64,000 nt of DNA from Eshraghiella crossota (GCF_025148445.1 NZ_CP102270.1:1566001-1630000), one strand, 5' to 3'; numbered from the stretch's first letter, positions 9,701-18,802 are shown. The notes: generated by a model from the letters alone, not told the origin. A program made the numbers and translations.

Positions 9701-10517
9701 TTTCCATTGCCTTCCAGTCATAAATAGGATTGCCCCATTTCTGGCCGTATGAAGAAAACATATCAGGCGGACATCCTGCCACATTGATTGGCTTCCATTC
9801 ATTATCAAGTTGGAATAATGTATGATTAGTCCAGACATCAGCGCTGTCAAGCGCTACATAAATCGGAATATCACCTATAATCTGTATTCCCTTTCTATTG
9901 GCATAAGCTTTTAATTTAAGCCATTGCTCATAGAACTTGTACTGAAGGAATTTATAAAAATCAATATCATCTGCAAGTTTCTTTTCGTATCTGGCAACAG
10001 TTTCCGGTTTGCGGAATCTTATATCCTTTTCCCATCTGAGCCATTCCTCGTTGTTATGGTCAGCCTTTATTGCCATAAACAAGGCATAATCATGAAGCCA
10101 GTACTTATTCTCTTCAAGGAATTTCTTATATTCATCTGTCTTCTTGTGAAGAGATGCCTTATAAGCTTTTCTTAAAATATTGAATCTGGCATTATATATA
10201 ACGTCGTATTCAATAAATTCAGAGTCACTTCCCCAGAAAGTATTGTCCAATTCTTCCTTATCTAACAGACCTTCTTCTACAAGATAGTCTAAGTCGATAA
10301 AATACGGATTACCGGCAAATGCCGAAAATGACTGGTATGGGCTGTCGCCGAAGCTTGTAGGTCCGACAGGAAGTACCTGCCAGTATTTCTGTCCTGAGCT
10401 TCTTAGCATATCCACGAATTCGTATGCCTTGTCACCAAGTGTACCGATTCCGTATGGAGAAGGGAGACTGCTGATTGGAAGCAGTATTCCTGCTCCTCTT
10501 TCAAGTTCTTTTCCCAT
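6744..10517 (-). CDS. malQ-glgP: Fused 4-alpha-glucanotransferase / alpha-glucan phosphorylase
   Basis: One uninterrupted 1257-residue reading frame. Residues 1 to about 494 are MalQ (GH77 amylomaltase): nucleophile Asp296 in VTRIDHF, acid-base Glu342 in VIAEDLGVV, and Asp395 in GTHDND. MalQ proteins normally stop just after the ELTKLYGR seen here. Residues 507-1257 are a GT35 phosphorylase of normal maltodextrin-phosphorylase length, with [16 protein letters not shown] and the pyridoxal-phosphate lysine Lys1107 in [12 protein letters not shown]. Together they would disproportionate short maltodextrins and release glucose-1-phosphate. The joint keeps a ribosome-binding site and ATG for free-standing GlgP (positions 9011-8997). 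ATG 10517 is preceded by AAAGGA. It is a single-gene transcript, divergent from an AraC regulator. Confidence 0.93.
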   Translation of the reverse strand: MGKELERGAGILLPISSLPSPYGIGTLGDKAYEFVDMLRSSGQKYWQVLPVGPTSFGDSPYQSFSAFAGNPYFIDLDYLVEEGLLDKEELDNTFWGSDSEFIEYDVIYNARFNILRKAYKASLHKKTDEYKKFLEENKYWLHDYALFMAIKADHNNEEWLRWEKDIRFRKPETVARYEKKLADDIDFYKFLQYKFYEQWLKLKAYANRKGIQIIGDIPIYVALDSADVWTNHTLFQLDNEWKPINVAGCPPDMFSSYGQKWGNPIYDWKAMEKTDFAWWKKRMAASARLYDVTRIDHFIGIVRYYNIPLDKDPIDGFYAEGPGIKLIKAIDSAMGDAKVIAEDLGVVVPEVTELIKKSGYPGMKVLQFAFDGNGDNEHILHNHEKNYVAYLGTHDNDTVVGYLENLNERCQEYMMKYLHIPDMYSAASALIRAAYGSVANTVIIQMQDLLYKDSTARMNTPSTLGINWKWRMKDGEFTNELRDNLRELTKLYGRSNIKKYFNKEDYMLSNICEKNYNKAIKDCTNEEIYFALLEMTKELAKEKESNKGKKKVYYISAEFLIGKLLSNNLINLGIFDTVKEELEANGKSIYEIEEVEPEPSLGNGGLGRLAACFIDSMASLGLNGDGIGLNYHMGLFKQVFENHFQKETPNPWIEEKSWLTKTDVTYDIQFNGFSVKSRLYDIDVTGYNNRTNKLHLFDIESVDDSLVNPDNINFDKSDVYRNLTLFLYPDDSDEAGNLLRIYQQYLMVASGARLIIDECKAKGSNLHDLYEYAAIQINDTHPSMVIPELIRLLNNEGIGTDEAVEIVTKTCAYTNHTILAEALEKWPISYLERVVPQLVPIIRDLDRRVREKYQDPSVYIIDDQGRVHMAHMDIHYGYSVNGVAYLHTEILKNSELNNFYKIYPEKFNNKTNGITFRRWLLHCNEELAAYIEELIGPDFKKDASKLEDLQKYLDDEKVLNKLMEIKTSKKKTFKDFIKATQNIDIDENSIFDIQVKRLHEYKRQQMNVLWVIYKYLEIKAGNLPKRPITVIFGAKAAPAYVIAKDIIHLILCLQEVINNDPEANKYLKVVMVENYNVSKAAKIIPACDISEQISLASKEASGTGNMKFMLNGALTLGTKDGANVEIGELVGEENIYFFGESSEQVIEHYAKADYSAKSYYVNDARIKELVDFIISAPVMKVGDADTLLTLHAELIKKDWFMTLLDINDYIRVKEIALADYEDRKTWARKTLINISKAGFFSSDRTIAEYNKDIWKLN
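8997..9011 (-). promoter_or_regulatory. Internal ribosome-binding site and ATG at the MalQ/GlgP joint
   Basis: AAGGAGGA (9011-9004) precedes ATG (8999-8997), which is codon 507 of the fusion and begins [11 protein letters not shown], a normal phosphorylase N-terminus. The SD itself is translated in the fusion as the K-E-D of FNKEDY. This is what remains if the malQ stop codon was lost between adjacent malQ and glgP genes. It may still let ribosomes make GlgP alone. Confidence 0.75.
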
Positions 10518-10544
10518 TACTAATGTCCTTTCGTATAAATTAAC

Positions 10545-10574
10545 ATTATGAATGTATTATAATATTATCTTCAA
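10545..10574 (-). promoter_or_regulatory. Promoter candidate for malQ-glgP
   Basis: TTGAAG (10574-10569), an 18-base spacer and CATAAT (10550-10545) on the minus strand, about 30 bases before the start codon. Confidence 0.5.
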
Positions 10575-10583
10575 ACATTTTTC

Positions 10584-10613
10584 TTGTAGTATATAATTAA
10601 AATATGGTACAAT
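10584..10613 (+). promoter_or_regulatory. Promoter candidate for the AraC-type regulator
   Basis: TTGTAG (10584-10589), an 18-base spacer and TACAAT (10608-10613). It rules out the in-frame ATG at 10604 as a start and supports ATG 10655. The two divergent promoters lie within 70 bases, so one regulator bound here could control both. Confidence 0.55.
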
Positions 10614-10654
10614 ACTATCATATCTTGTTAATTTCAAACAAATTGGAGGCTTTT

Positions 10655-11533
10655 ATGAATATTCCTGAATATGAAATATACCACGAACACAAGAATCATG
10701 CTGATTCACTCTTTCCATATAATACATATATCTGTTCAATTCCCTTGGATTTTAATGAAGTAACACCCCACTGGCACAACGAAATGGAAATAATATATAT
10801 AAAAAAGGGCAAAGGGACTATTTCCCTTGATATGGATATGATGTATGTGGAGGCAGGTGATATTATTGTGGTAATTCCCGGGCAGCTGCATGGCATAACG
10901 CAGCTTGAAAACTACTCCATGGAATACGAAAATATTATTTTTTCATCCGACATGCTCATTTCCAAACACTCGGACTCTCTGGAATCCGAGGTTTTTATAC
11001 CGCTTATGTCCGGAATGTTATCTTTTAACCACCTTATCACCCTTGAGGACGATATTCATGGACCTCTTGCTAGTTGTCTTGACAGGGCAGATAATATCTG
11101 CAAGACATTTCCGAAAGGCTACCAGCTTGCGCTTAAAGGATATCTATTTGAATTTTTTTATATCATATATAACAGTTCTTGTGAAAATATGGAAGTAAAG
11201 AACAATAAGAATCTTGATAAACTTAAGGACATTCTTGGTTTTATAGAAAAAAATTACCAGCATTCCATAAGCATAGAAGACATTTCTTCGTTTTGTAATT
11301 TTTCCCCTTCACATTTCATGAAATTCTTCAAAAAATCCATGGGTACATCCTTTATAGATTACCTGAACGACTACAGATTATCTGCATCCGCCCGTATGCT
11401 TCTGTCATCTGATGATAATATCATCGACATAGCAGCCGCCTGCGGATACGATAACCTGTCATATTATAACCGTATTTTCAAAAGAAAATACCACGTTACC
11501 CCAAGCAGATACCGTAATTCAGGTATTATTTAG
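10655..11533 (+). CDS. AraC-family transcriptional regulator with N-terminal cupin domain
   Basis: 292-residue regulator. The N-terminal half is a cupin-type ligand-binding domain (HWHNEMEIIYIKKGKGTI, then a GDIIVVIPGQLHG segment). The last about 100 residues are two helix-turn-helix motifs (ISIEDISSFCNFSPSHFMKF and IIDIAAACGYDNLSYYNRIF with the KYHVTPSRYR tail). ATG 10655 follows TTGGAGGC. It is divergent from malQ-glgP and is probably its sugar-responsive regulator (inference from position). Its 3' end overlaps the convergent znuB by 8 bases. Confidence 0.9.
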   Translation: MNIPEYEIYHEHKNHADSLFPYNTYICSIPLDFNEVTPHWHNEMEIIYIKKGKGTISLDMDMMYVEAGDIIVVIPGQLHGITQLENYSMEYENIIFSSDMLISKHSDSLESEVFIPLMSGMLSFNHLITLEDDIHGPLASCLDRADNICKTFPKGYQLALKGYLFEFFYIIYNSSCENMEVKNNKNLDKLKDILGFIEKNYQHSISIEDISSFCNFSPSHFMKFFKKSMGTSFIDYLNDYRLSASARMLLSSDDNIIDIAAACGYDNLSYYNRIFKRKYHVTPSRYRNSGII

Positions 11534-12353
11534 CTGTCCTTTGTTTTATCTGACCGGCAATGCTAAAAAGTGCAAAACATACTATATCCACGCATACAAT
11601 ACTTGCACCCGTAGGTGTTCCGTATGCAAACGATATGGTTATGCCAATCATAAAACTTATGACTGCCACAATTACAGAGCTCATCACAACGCCTTTGTAG
11701 GTATTGCACACCCTCATTGATGTCAGACTCGGAAAAATAACAAGACTTGATATCAGAAGTGCTCCCATTATTCTCATACCGATAACCACCGTAACAGCGG
11801 TAAGTACGGCCAGAATCATATTATATACTCCTGCCGCCGTTCCCGTGGCTTTCGCAAAATTCTCATCAAAAGTAACCGCAAATATCCTGTTAAAAAACAA
11901 TACAAACATTATAAGCACGATTATGGATAATATTTTTGTAAGCAGTGCATCTTCCGCACTGATTGAAAGGATACTTCCAAACATATAATTATTGACATCA
12001 GTATTCATTCCCGAAGAAATGGAAAGTATCATTACCCCCACTGCAAGGGAACCGCTGCATAAAAGTGCCACAGCCTGGTCACCCTTTATTTTTCCGTTAT
12101 TGCTGATTCTTAACAGAAAAAATGCTGCAACAATACATACAGGTATTGCAACCTTAAGCGGTGCCGTATTAAATGCCGTTGCAAGCGCAAGTGCGGCAAA
12201 TCCAACATGGGAAAGACCGTCGCCTATCATTGAATATCTTTTTAAAACCATGCTCACTCCAAGCAATGATGCGCACAAGGTAACCAAAAGTCCGACTACA
12301 ACAGCCTGTACCATAAAATCATAAGAAAACATTGTTTTTATTAATTCAATCAT
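11526..12353 (-). CDS. znuB: Zinc/manganese ABC transporter permease
   Basis: 275-residue multi-spanning permease of the ABC-3 family. It has about eight hydrophobic segments and the family region GDGLSHVGFAALALATAFNT near residue 45. ATG 12353 lies one base after the znuC stop, and its GGAGG lies within the end of znuC. An open frame runs upstream to 12401 but has no suitable SD. It is the last gene of the zur-znuA-znuC-znuB operon. Confidence 0.93.
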   Translation of the reverse strand: MIELIKTMFSYDFMVQAVVVGLLVTLCASLLGVSMVLKRYSMIGDGLSHVGFAALALATAFNTAPLKVAIPVCIVAAFFLLRISNNGKIKGDQAVALLCSGSLAVGVMILSISSGMNTDVNNYMFGSILSISAEDALLTKILSIIVLIMFVLFFNRIFAVTFDENFAKATGTAAGVYNMILAVLTAVTVVIGMRIMGALLISSLVIFPSLTSMRVCNTYKGVVMSSVIVAVISFMIGITISFAYGTPTGASIVCVDIVCFALFSIAGQIKQRTAK

Positions 12354-12354
12354 C

Positions 12355-13077
12355 TTAAAATCCTCCTTCTGACCTGTTTGCCGCCGCTGTAAGTTTTTCA
12401 AATCCTTTTGACTTCATATATTCTTCTTTTGTTCCGAAAAAAGCTGTTTCATCGGAAATATACAGAATATGTGAAGCATATTTCAATGTTGCTTCCATGT
12501 CATGACTTACCATTATAACGGTAATTCCCATATTCTTGTTGATGGAAGCTATAAGTTCATAAAGTTCAGCCGTTACCACAGGGTCGAGTCCTGCTACAGG
12601 TTCGTCAAGAAGAATAACTTTTTTGGTTGCGCACATTGCCCTTGCTAAAAGAACCCTCTGCTGTTGTCCTCCTGAAAGGTCATGATAGCATTTGTCTTTT
12701 ATGTCATATATGCCCATAAGTTTCATTTTCTGTATGGCATCCTCTTTATCCTTTCTTGTATAAAAAGGTCTAAAACCCAGATTGTTAAGTCTTCCCGATA
12801 TAACAACCTCATATACACTTGCCGGAAAATCTTTCTGAATCATTGTCTGTTGGGGAAGATATCCGATTTCTTTATGTTTTAAATTATCGCCGGGAATGAT
12901 GCTTCCTCCCATAGGTTTTTTAAGTCTTAAAAGGCCTTTAACCAATGTGCTTTTGCCCGCACCGTTTTCACCTATTATGCAAAGATATTCTCCTCCGTCC
13001 AGTTTAAAATTTATGTCTTTAAGTATTGTATGCCCTTCATATCCAAGGCTTAAATTTTTACATGTAATAAGTGCCAT
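12355..13077 (-). CDS. znuC: Zinc ABC transporter ATP-binding protein
   Basis: 240-residue ABC ATPase with all motifs: Walker A GENGAGKSTL, Q-loop GYLPQQ, signature LSGGQQQR, Walker B VILLDEP and the H-loop in MVSHDM. It energises ZnuB. The start codon shares one base with the znuA stop codon (TGATG). Confidence 0.94.
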   Translation of the reverse strand: MALITCKNLSLGYEGHTILKDINFKLDGGEYLCIIGENGAGKSTLVKGLLRLKKPMGGSIIPGDNLKHKEIGYLPQQTMIQKDFPASVYEVVISGRLNNLGFRPFYTRKDKEDAIQKMKLMGIYDIKDKCYHDLSGGQQQRVLLARAMCATKKVILLDEPVAGLDPVVTAELYELIASINKNMGITVIMVSHDMEATLKYASHILYISDETAFFGTKEEYMKSKGFEKLTAAANRSEGGF

Positions 13078-14039
13078 CAGTACAATGCCTCCTTAAGTGT
13101 AGCAAGATTTCTTCTCATAAGGCTTACATACGTCTCACCTTTTTCAAAATCATCCTTGCTGATATTGTGGCAGGTGTAAAAAGTCAGAACTTTTGTGCCT
13201 GTGCTTTTTGCAATGGTTTTTGCAATATTGCCATTGCTTAACTCTATTGTAAATATTACGGGTATATTATCTGTTTTTACTTTGTCAATAAGAAAAGCAA
13301 CTGTTTTAGCCGAAGGTTCGGATTCCGATGTGCATCCCGGAAAAGCTGCATAATATGTCAGTCCGTAGGCTTCCACAAAATATCTTAGCGGAAACCTGTC
13401 ACCGAATATCACTTCTTTTCTTTTTGCATTATCAATAAGGCTCCTGAATTCTTCGTCAAGATCTTTCAATTCTTTTTCATATTTTTTGTAATTACCCATA
13501 TAGTAATCTTTTCCCTGGTAATCTGCCAGAGCCAGTGTATCGGCTATTTTTTTTGCAATAATCATTGCATTCTCCGGGTCCGTCCATACATGTTCGTCCC
13601 ATTCGGAAGTATCTTCGTCATGGTCGTGGTCTTCATCATGGTTATGTCCTTCATGGTGTTCCATACCCTCGGTTATTTCTTCTTCATACTTATCAACAAG
13701 GTCTAACATTTTAATAATCTTCATATCCTTATTGGAGGAAGTTGCTGCTATCCGGTCTACCCAGTCATCATTCTCGCCACCTGTATAAATGAATATATCA
13801 CAATTATCAATTGCGGCCATATCCTTAGGTGACGGTTCATAGGAATGGGAATCTGCACCGGGCTTTAATAAAAGAGTTATGTCCGCTCTGTCTCCCGCTA
13901 TTTCCCTTGCAAAATCGTATGCGGCAAACATTGTTGTAACAATGCTTACTTTATCACTTTTCTTATTCGTATCAAGCCCGCAGCCGGTTACCGTAAGCAC
14001 CAGCACCAGAGCAATAAAAACACTACATATTCTTTTCAT
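13077..14039 (-). CDS. znuA: Zinc-binding lipoprotein of ABC transporter
   Basis: 320-residue cluster A-I metal-binding protein. The signal peptide ends in the lipobox LTVTGC. A His/Asp-rich loop of about 25 residues (HHEGHNHDEDHDHDED) precedes the ligand motif DEHVWTDP, and GADSHSYEPSPKD carries the first His ligand. At the place where classical ZnuA has a third His (VxSHxAF) this protein has FGDRFPLRYFVEAYGL, so Asp replaces His. I recall this variant in other clostridial zinc-binding proteins. ATG 14039 lies 17 bases inside the end of the zur gene. The frame extends upstream, but the lipoprotein signal fixes the start. Confidence 0.93.
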   Translation of the reverse strand: MKRICSVFIALVLVLTVTGCGLDTNKKSDKVSIVTTMFAAYDFAREIAGDRADITLLLKPGADSHSYEPSPKDMAAIDNCDIFIYTGGENDDWVDRIAATSSNKDMKIIKMLDLVDKYEEEITEGMEHHEGHNHDEDHDHDEDTSEWDEHVWTDPENAMIIAKKIADTLALADYQGKDYYMGNYKKYEKELKDLDEEFRSLIDNAKRKEVIFGDRFPLRYFVEAYGLTYYAAFPGCTSESEPSAKTVAFLIDKVKTDNIPVIFTIELSNGNIAKTIAKSTGTKVLTFYTCHNISKDDFEKGETYVSLMRRNLATLKEALY

Positions 14040-14448
14040 TTTCCCTACACTCCCTGCATATTCCATAAAGAACGGATGATTCACATATAAGTGAAAATCC
14101 ATGATGGTTCATGACATGATTCTCAATTTCCTTCATAAAACCACATTCAAGATGTATTATTTTTTCACATCTGACGCATCTTAAGTGAAGATGTTCACGG
14201 CAGTTATGACCACTGTCGCCCACATACTGAAAAGATGACATTTCTCCTTTGTTTGCAACATACTTCATAATTACGCCGTCGTTGCTTAATTTATTGAGGT
14301 ATCTGTATATGGTTGAGTTATTAACTTCAATTCCCGTATCTTTAAGATAATTGTCTATATCCTGTACCTTGACCATTCTGTCTCTATTTGCTTCAAGGTA
14401 TTCTATTATTTTACTGTGACTGACCGTTTTATAGTTTCTGGCTGACAT
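14023..14448 (-). CDS. zur: Fur-family metalloregulator, probably Zur
   Basis: 141-residue Fur-family repressor. It has a winged-helix N-terminus (SHSKIIEYLEANRDR, VNNSTIYRYLNKLSNDGVIM), the central metal site HLHLRCVRCEKIIHLEC, and a C-terminal CREC pair; the two CxxC pairs form the structural zinc site. A zinc role is inferred from its operon with znuACB. ATG 14448 is chosen because GAGGA lies six bases before it; the ATG at 14454 abuts the SD. It probably represses its own operon through the palindrome at 14482-14495. Confidence 0.9.
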   Translation of the reverse strand: MSARNYKTVSHSKIIEYLEANRDRMVKVQDIDNYLKDTGIEVNNSTIYRYLNKLSNDGVIMKYVANKGEMSSFQYVGDSGHNCREHLHLRCVRCEKIIHLECGFMKEIENHVMNHHGFSLICESSVLYGICRECRENEKNM

Positions 14449-14481
14449 AATCATTCCTCTTTTCTTTCAAAAGGCTATCTT

Positions 14482-14495
14482 GTTGCATTTGCAAC
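14482..14495. promoter_or_regulatory. Putative Zur operator
   Basis: Perfect inverted repeat GTTGCA-TT-TGCAAC just downstream of the expected start point of zur, where bound repressor would block transcription. Related half-sites occur nearby (TTTGCG at 14500-14505 and TTTGCA at 14545-14550, the latter next to the ptb -35 box). Assignment to Zur is inference from position. Confidence 0.5.
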
Positions 14496-14510
14496 TTGTT
14501 TGCGTTTTGT

Positions 14511-14539
14511 ATATTATCATTTAAATAAGGAAAAGTCAA
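14511..14539 (-). promoter_or_regulatory. Promoter of the zur-znu operon
   Basis: TTGACT (14539-14534), a 17-base spacer and TAATAT (14516-14511) on the minus strand. Confidence 0.75.
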
Positions 14540-14551
14540 CACAATTTGCAT

Positions 14552-14580
14552 TTGACCTTTACATATCAAAGTGTTAAAAT
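14552..14580 (+). promoter_or_regulatory. Promoter of the ptb-buk-hydrogenase operon
   Basis: TTGACC (14552-14557), a 17-base spacer and TAAAAT (14575-14580). The start point would be about 35 bases before the ptb ATG. It is divergent from the zur promoter, with about 12 bases between the two -35 boxes. Confidence 0.75.
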
Positions 14581-14621
14581 TTTAACTAAGTAAGTTTTAA
14601 TAACAAAGGAGATATATTAAA

Positions 14622-15539
14622 ATGGTTAAGAGTTTTAGTGACATTATGGCTAAAGTAAAAGAATGCAGTCCAAAGACAGTTGCCGTTGCCGTTGCACAGG
14701 ATGATGCGGTATTAGAGGCATGCAAGGCCGCAAAAGAAAGAGGAATTGCTAACGCTATTCTCGTAGGTGATGCCGATAAAATCAAAGAAATCGCAGCATC
14801 TCTTTCTATGGACATCAATGATTATGAAGTAATTGATGTTAAAGATGTTACAGAAGCCGCACATACAGCAGTTAAACTTGTACATGACGGCAAGGCTGAT
14901 ATGTACATGAAAGGACTTATTGATACAAAGGGATTCTTAAAGAGCGTTCTTGACAAAGAAGTAGGTCTCAGAACAGGCAAACCACTCTCTCACGTATGTG
15001 TATTTGACGTAGAAGGTGTTGACAAGCTTCTTTTCTTAACAGACGTTGCTTTTATTCCATATCCAACACTTGAAGATAAAGTTAATATTATCAACAACAC
15101 AGTTGAAATCTGTAACGCATGCGGAATTGACAATCCTAAGGTTGCACCACTTGCAGCAGTTGAAGTTGTTAATCCTAAGATGCCGGCTACTGTCGATGCT
15201 GCAGAACTTGTAAAGATGAATGAAGAAGGCAAAATCACAGGCTGTATCGTAGACGGTCCTCTTTCAATGGACCTTGCTATCTGTCCTGAAGCTGCAGAAC
15301 ATAAGGGATGTACAGACAGAAAGATTGTGGGGGATGCCGATATCTTATTATTCCCGGACATTCACGCAGGAAACATCTGCTACAAAGCAATGGTTCATAC
15401 AGCAAAAGTTATTAACGGTAATATGATTACAGGAACCAAAGCTCCTGTTATCCTTACTTCACGTTCAGATTCATTTGAAGTTAAAGTAAATTCCCTTGCC
15501 CTCGGTGCCGTTGTTGCCGAAGCAATGAAAAATAAATAA
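14622..15539 (+). CDS. ptb: Phosphate butyryltransferase
   Basis: 305-residue enzyme of the phosphotransacetylase/phosphotransbutyrylase family. It exchanges CoA of butyryl-CoA for phosphate to give butyryl-phosphate. Characteristic stretches are [38 protein letters not shown] and [20 protein letters not shown]. The length is typical. The SD AAAGGAG precedes the ATG. buk follows after 14 bases, giving the last two steps of butyrate formation with ATP gain. Confidence 0.94.
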   Translation: MVKSFSDIMAKVKECSPKTVAVAVAQDDAVLEACKAAKERGIANAILVGDADKIKEIAASLSMDINDYEVIDVKDVTEAAHTAVKLVHDGKADMYMKGLIDTKGFLKSVLDKEVGLRTGKPLSHVCVFDVEGVDKLLFLTDVAFIPYPTLEDKVNIINNTVEICNACGIDNPKVAPLAAVEVVNPKMPATVDAAELVKMNEEGKITGCIVDGPLSMDLAICPEAAEHKGCTDRKIVGDADILLFPDIHAGNICYKAMVHTAKVINGNMITGTKAPVILTSRSDSFEVKVNSLALGAVVAEAMKNK

Positions 15540-15553
15540 AGGAAGGTATTAAC

Positions 15554-16621
15554 ATGTCAGTTAAAATTTTAGTAATTAATCCTGGTTCAACATCAACCAA
15601 AATCGGTGTATTTGAAGATACCACTCTTCTCTTCGACGAGACTTTAAGACATTCTACAGAAGAAATCGCAAAATATCCTACTGTTATTGACCAGAAGGAT
15701 TTCCGTAAAGATATAATTGTTTCTTTCTTAAAGGAGAAAAATTTTGACATCAAATCGCTTAACCTTATCGTAGGCCGTGGCGGTCTTTTAAAACCAATTC
15801 CGGGCGGTACATACGAAGTAACGGATGATCTCATTGCAGACCTTAAATCTTGTGTCCGCGGTGAACACGCATCTAATCTCGGCGGTATTCTTGCAAGGGA
15901 AATTGCTGATGAAATCGGTGTGAAATCATATATCGTTGACCCTGTAGTTGTTGACGAAATGGAAGAAGTTGCAAGATTATCAGGTCTTCCTGATGTCCCA
16001 AGAACAAGTATTTTCCATGCCCTTAACCAGAAGGCCGTAGCTAAAAGATATGCAGCAGAAACAGGCAAAGCATACGAAGACCTTAATCTTATCGTTGTTC
16101 ATCTTGGCGGCGGTGTTTCAGTCGGACCACATAAGAACGGTAAAGTTATAGATATCTTCAATGCCCTTGACGGTGACGGTGCTTTCTCTCCTGAAAGAGC
16201 CGGAAGTGTTCCAAGCGGCGGACTTGTTAAATTATGTTATTCCGGTAAATATACCGAAAAAGAAATGATGAAAAAACTTGTAGGCAACGGTGGTTTTAAT
16301 GCTTACCTCGGAACTAACGATATGCGTGAAGTTAATAAACTTGTTGAATCAGGCGATGAAAAGGCAAAGCTTGTACGTGAAGCTTTCATTTACAACCTTT
16401 CAAAGAACATCGGTGCAATGGCAGCCGTTCTTTGCGGAAAAGTTGACCAGATTATCGTTACCGGCGGTATCGCATACAATGAATGGGTAATTAACGAACT
16501 TAAAAAGTACTGCGGATGGATTGCAGACTTTACCGTATATCCCGGAGAAGACGAGCTCCTTGCACTCGCACAGGGCGGTCTTAAAGTATATAATGGTGAA
16601 GAAACAGCTAAAATATACTAA
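15554..16621 (+). CDS. buk: Butyrate kinase
   Basis: 355-residue acetokinase-superfamily enzyme that converts butyryl-phosphate and ADP to butyrate and ATP. It opens with the ATPase fold motif [15 protein letters not shown] and has [35 protein letters not shown] and the C-terminal [12 protein letters not shown]. The length matches Clostridium Buk. It is the middle gene of ptb-buk-hydrogenase. Confidence 0.95.
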   Translation: MSVKILVINPGSTSTKIGVFEDTTLLFDETLRHSTEEIAKYPTVIDQKDFRKDIIVSFLKEKNFDIKSLNLIVGRGGLLKPIPGGTYEVTDDLIADLKSCVRGEHASNLGGILAREIADEIGVKSYIVDPVVVDEMEEVARLSGLPDVPRTSIFHALNQKAVAKRYAAETGKAYEDLNLIVVHLGGGVSVGPHKNGKVIDIFNALDGDGAFSPERAGSVPSGGLVKLCYSGKYTEKEMMKKLVGNGGFNAYLGTNDMREVNKLVESGDEKAKLVREAFIYNLSKNIGAMAAVLCGKVDQIIVTGGIAYNEWVINELKKYCGWIADFTVYPGEDELLALAQGGLKVYNGEETAKIY

Positions 16622-16651
16622 TTAACAACCTTATTTAAGGAGATTTTCTTT

Positions 16652-18097
16652 ATGCTTGCTGACAAGAACATATTACATTTCAAACATGAAATACTCTATC
16701 AGGTAGCCAGACTGGCTTTTGAGGGCAATCTTGAAGAAGGACGTGACGCATTGCCTTATGAGCTTGTAAAAGGTCCTAAGCCTCAGTTTTACTGCTGTAT
16801 ATACAAGGAACGTGAAATTATACGTCAGCGTATAAGACTTGCCGAAGGTAAAGCTCCCGGTGCTTATGACGATGGCAATATCATTCAGGTTATTACCGCT
16901 GCATGTGAGGACTGTCCTATCTCAAGTTACACAGTAACCGATAACTGTCAGAACTGTCCCGGCAAAGCCTGTATAAATGCCTGTAAATTCGGTGCGATTT
17001 CAACAGGTGAACATCATTCTAAGATAGATGGAAGCAAATGTAAGGAATGTGGTATGTGTGCTAAAGCATGTCCATACAACGCCATTGCCCACCTTAAAAG
17101 GCCATGCAAATTCAGTTGTCCTGTTGATGCAATTACATACGACGAATACGGCATATCAGTTATTGATGAAAAAAAGTGCATACGCTGCGGTCAGTGCATC
17201 CATAAATGTCCATTCGGTGCTATTGGTTCCAAGACATTTATCGTTGATGTAATCAACGCAATCAAATCAGACCGTCCCGTTTATGCGATGGTAGCTCCCG
17301 CCGCCGAAGGTCAGTTCGGTAAAGACATAACCATGGCAAGCTGGAGAGATGCAATGAAAGAAGTCGGATTTACCGATATGTTTGAAGTAGGTGCCGGTGC
17401 TGATATGACAACAATGAGCGAAGCTGAAGAATGGGCAGAGGCTTATGAAAAGGGAGAAAAAAAGACAACTTCCTGCTGTCCTTCCTTCGTAAATATGATT
17501 AAGAACTTTTATCCTGAATTATCAGATAAAGTTTCCGAAACCGTTTCACCTATGTGTATGCTTTCAAGGGCAATTAAAGCAAAATATCCCGAAGCCGTTA
17601 CGGTTTTCATCGGTCCTTGTATTGCCAAGAAATCAGAAATTGTTGATCAGAAAATTGAAGGCAATGCGGATTATGCCCTTGCATTCAGTGAAATACGGGC
17701 AATTATGAAAGCAAAAAATGTTGTCCTCAAACCATCTGATAATACTTATCAGGGTGCTTCTGTTTTTGGTAAGAAATACGCAAATGTCGGTGGTGTAAGT
17801 TCTTCTGTCCTTGAATATATGAAAGAAACGGGCAAAGAAATCTCACCGTCTGTATGCAAAGCTAACGGTGCTGCCGAGTGCAAAAAAGCACTTCTGCTTC
17901 TGAAAGCCGGAAGATTACCTGAGGATTTCATTGAAGGTATGGCTTGTGAAGGCGGCTGTGTGGGAGGTCCGAGTTCTTTTGCCGATGCAATGCTGACAAA
18001 ACGTACAAGGGATGCAATGATTGAGCAGGCGGATAACAGATCAATTAGTGAAAATCTTAAGAATTATGATTTGGATTCCTTCAGATTACACAGATAA
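16652..18097 (+). CDS. [FeFe] hydrogenase, monomeric group B type
   Basis: 481-residue iron hydrogenase. The N-terminal third carries cysteine motifs for several [4Fe-4S] clusters: CEDCPISSYTVTDNCQNC with GKACINACKFGAI, CKECGMCAKACPYNAI and CIRCGQCIHKCPFGAI. The H-cluster motifs are TTSCCPSF (Cys275-276), IGPCIAKKSE (Cys323) and EGMACEGGCVGG (Cys432, Cys436). The first two differ from the classical TSCCPxW and MPCxxK of group A and match what I recall of group B. It lies 30 bases after buk before a terminator, so electron disposal as hydrogen is co-expressed with butyrate formation. The electron donor is presumably ferredoxin. A sensory rather than catalytic role is possible but less likely. 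Confidence 0.88.
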   Translation: MLADKNILHFKHEILYQVARLAFEGNLEEGRDALPYELVKGPKPQFYCCIYKEREIIRQRIRLAEGKAPGAYDDGNIIQVITAACEDCPISSYTVTDNCQNCPGKACINACKFGAISTGEHHSKIDGSKCKECGMCAKACPYNAIAHLKRPCKFSCPVDAITYDEYGISVIDEKKCIRCGQCIHKCPFGAIGSKTFIVDVINAIKSDRPVYAMVAPAAEGQFGKDITMASWRDAMKEVGFTDMFEVGAGADMTTMSEAEEWAEAYEKGEKKTTSCCPSFVNMIKNFYPELSDKVSETVSPMCMLSRAIKAKYPEAVTVFIGPCIAKKSEIVDQKIEGNADYALAFSEIRAIMKAKNVVLKPSDNTYQGASVFGKKYANVGGVSSSVLEYMKETGKEISPSVCKANGAAECKKALLLLKAGRLPEDFIEGMACEGGCVGGPSSFADAMLTKRTRDAMIEQADNRSISENLKNYDLDSFRLHR

Positions 18098-18101
18098 AAT
18101 T

Positions 18102-18138
18102 AAAGCTTAGATCATATTAAAATGGTCTAAGCTTTTTT
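18102..18138. terminator. Bidirectional terminator between the hydrogenase and sfsA genes
   Basis: Arms AAGCTTAGATC/GGTCTAAGCTT with a short loop, followed by TTTTTT on the plus strand and by TTTAATTTTA on the minus strand. It serves the convergent hydrogenase and sfsA transcripts. Confidence 0.8.
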
Positions 18139-18802
18139 ATATTATATTCAGTTCATCTTCTTTAACATCACATTGCAGATAAAGAACCTTAACACCTGCT
18201 TTCACAGCTTTATCAAGTGCCTCTCCAAACTCCCTATGGGTATCAATATTGGGTTTTACCTCTTTAATACCATTCATCTGGATTACAAATGCAATATAGC
18301 ACTCATATCCTTCTTTAGAAAGCATTGCAAGTTCGTTTAAATGTTTTACGCCACGAACTGTAGGTGCGTCCGGGAAGTATCCCATACCGTTGATTTCTAA
18401 AGTGCAACCTTTAACTTCTATAAGTATTTTTCTGTCATCCTTTTCACAGTAAAAATCAATTCTTGAATTGCCTATTGTATATTCAGGTTTAATGTAATCG
18501 GGATGTCCAAGTATGCTCCTGTCACCTGAAAGCCATTCATATACTACCTTATTGGGTGCCTGGCTGTCTATATTAACAAGTCCAAGTTTCTTTTTATATA
18601 CAGCTATCAAATCATAAGCTGTCTTTCTTGCAGGGTTATCTGACCGTTCAAGAATTACCTTTACACCGGGAAGAAGCAGTTCCTTACATCTTCCCGTATT
18701 TTTAACATGTACTGTTTCTGTTTTGCCGTTAATATCAACATATGCAATAAAGCGATTAGGCCTTGATATAAAAATACCATGTTCTATTCTGCCATATTTC
18801 AT
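18137..18802 (-). CDS. sfsA: SfsA family DNA/RNA nuclease (sugar fermentation stimulation protein)
   Basis: 221-residue SfsA homologue with the N-terminal OB-like region (RFIAYVDINGKTETVHVKNT, GRCKELLLPG) and the nuclease-like core (SRIDFYCEKDDRKILIEVKG, DAPTVRGVKHLNEL). The D...EVK pattern resembles restriction-endonuclease-fold proteins. The cellular role is not settled. The start overlaps the SPFH gene stop (ATGA), so it is the last gene of the long operon ending at the terminator. Confidence 0.92.
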   Translation of the reverse strand: MKYGRIEHGIFISRPNRFIAYVDINGKTETVHVKNTGRCKELLLPGVKVILERSDNPARKTAYDLIAVYKKKLGLVNIDSQAPNKVVYEWLSGDRSILGHPDYIKPEYTIGNSRIDFYCEKDDRKILIEVKGCTLEINGMGYFPDAPTVRGVKHLNELAMLSKEGYECYIAFVIQMNGIKEVKPNIDTHREFGEALDKAVKAGVKVLYLQCDVKEDELNII

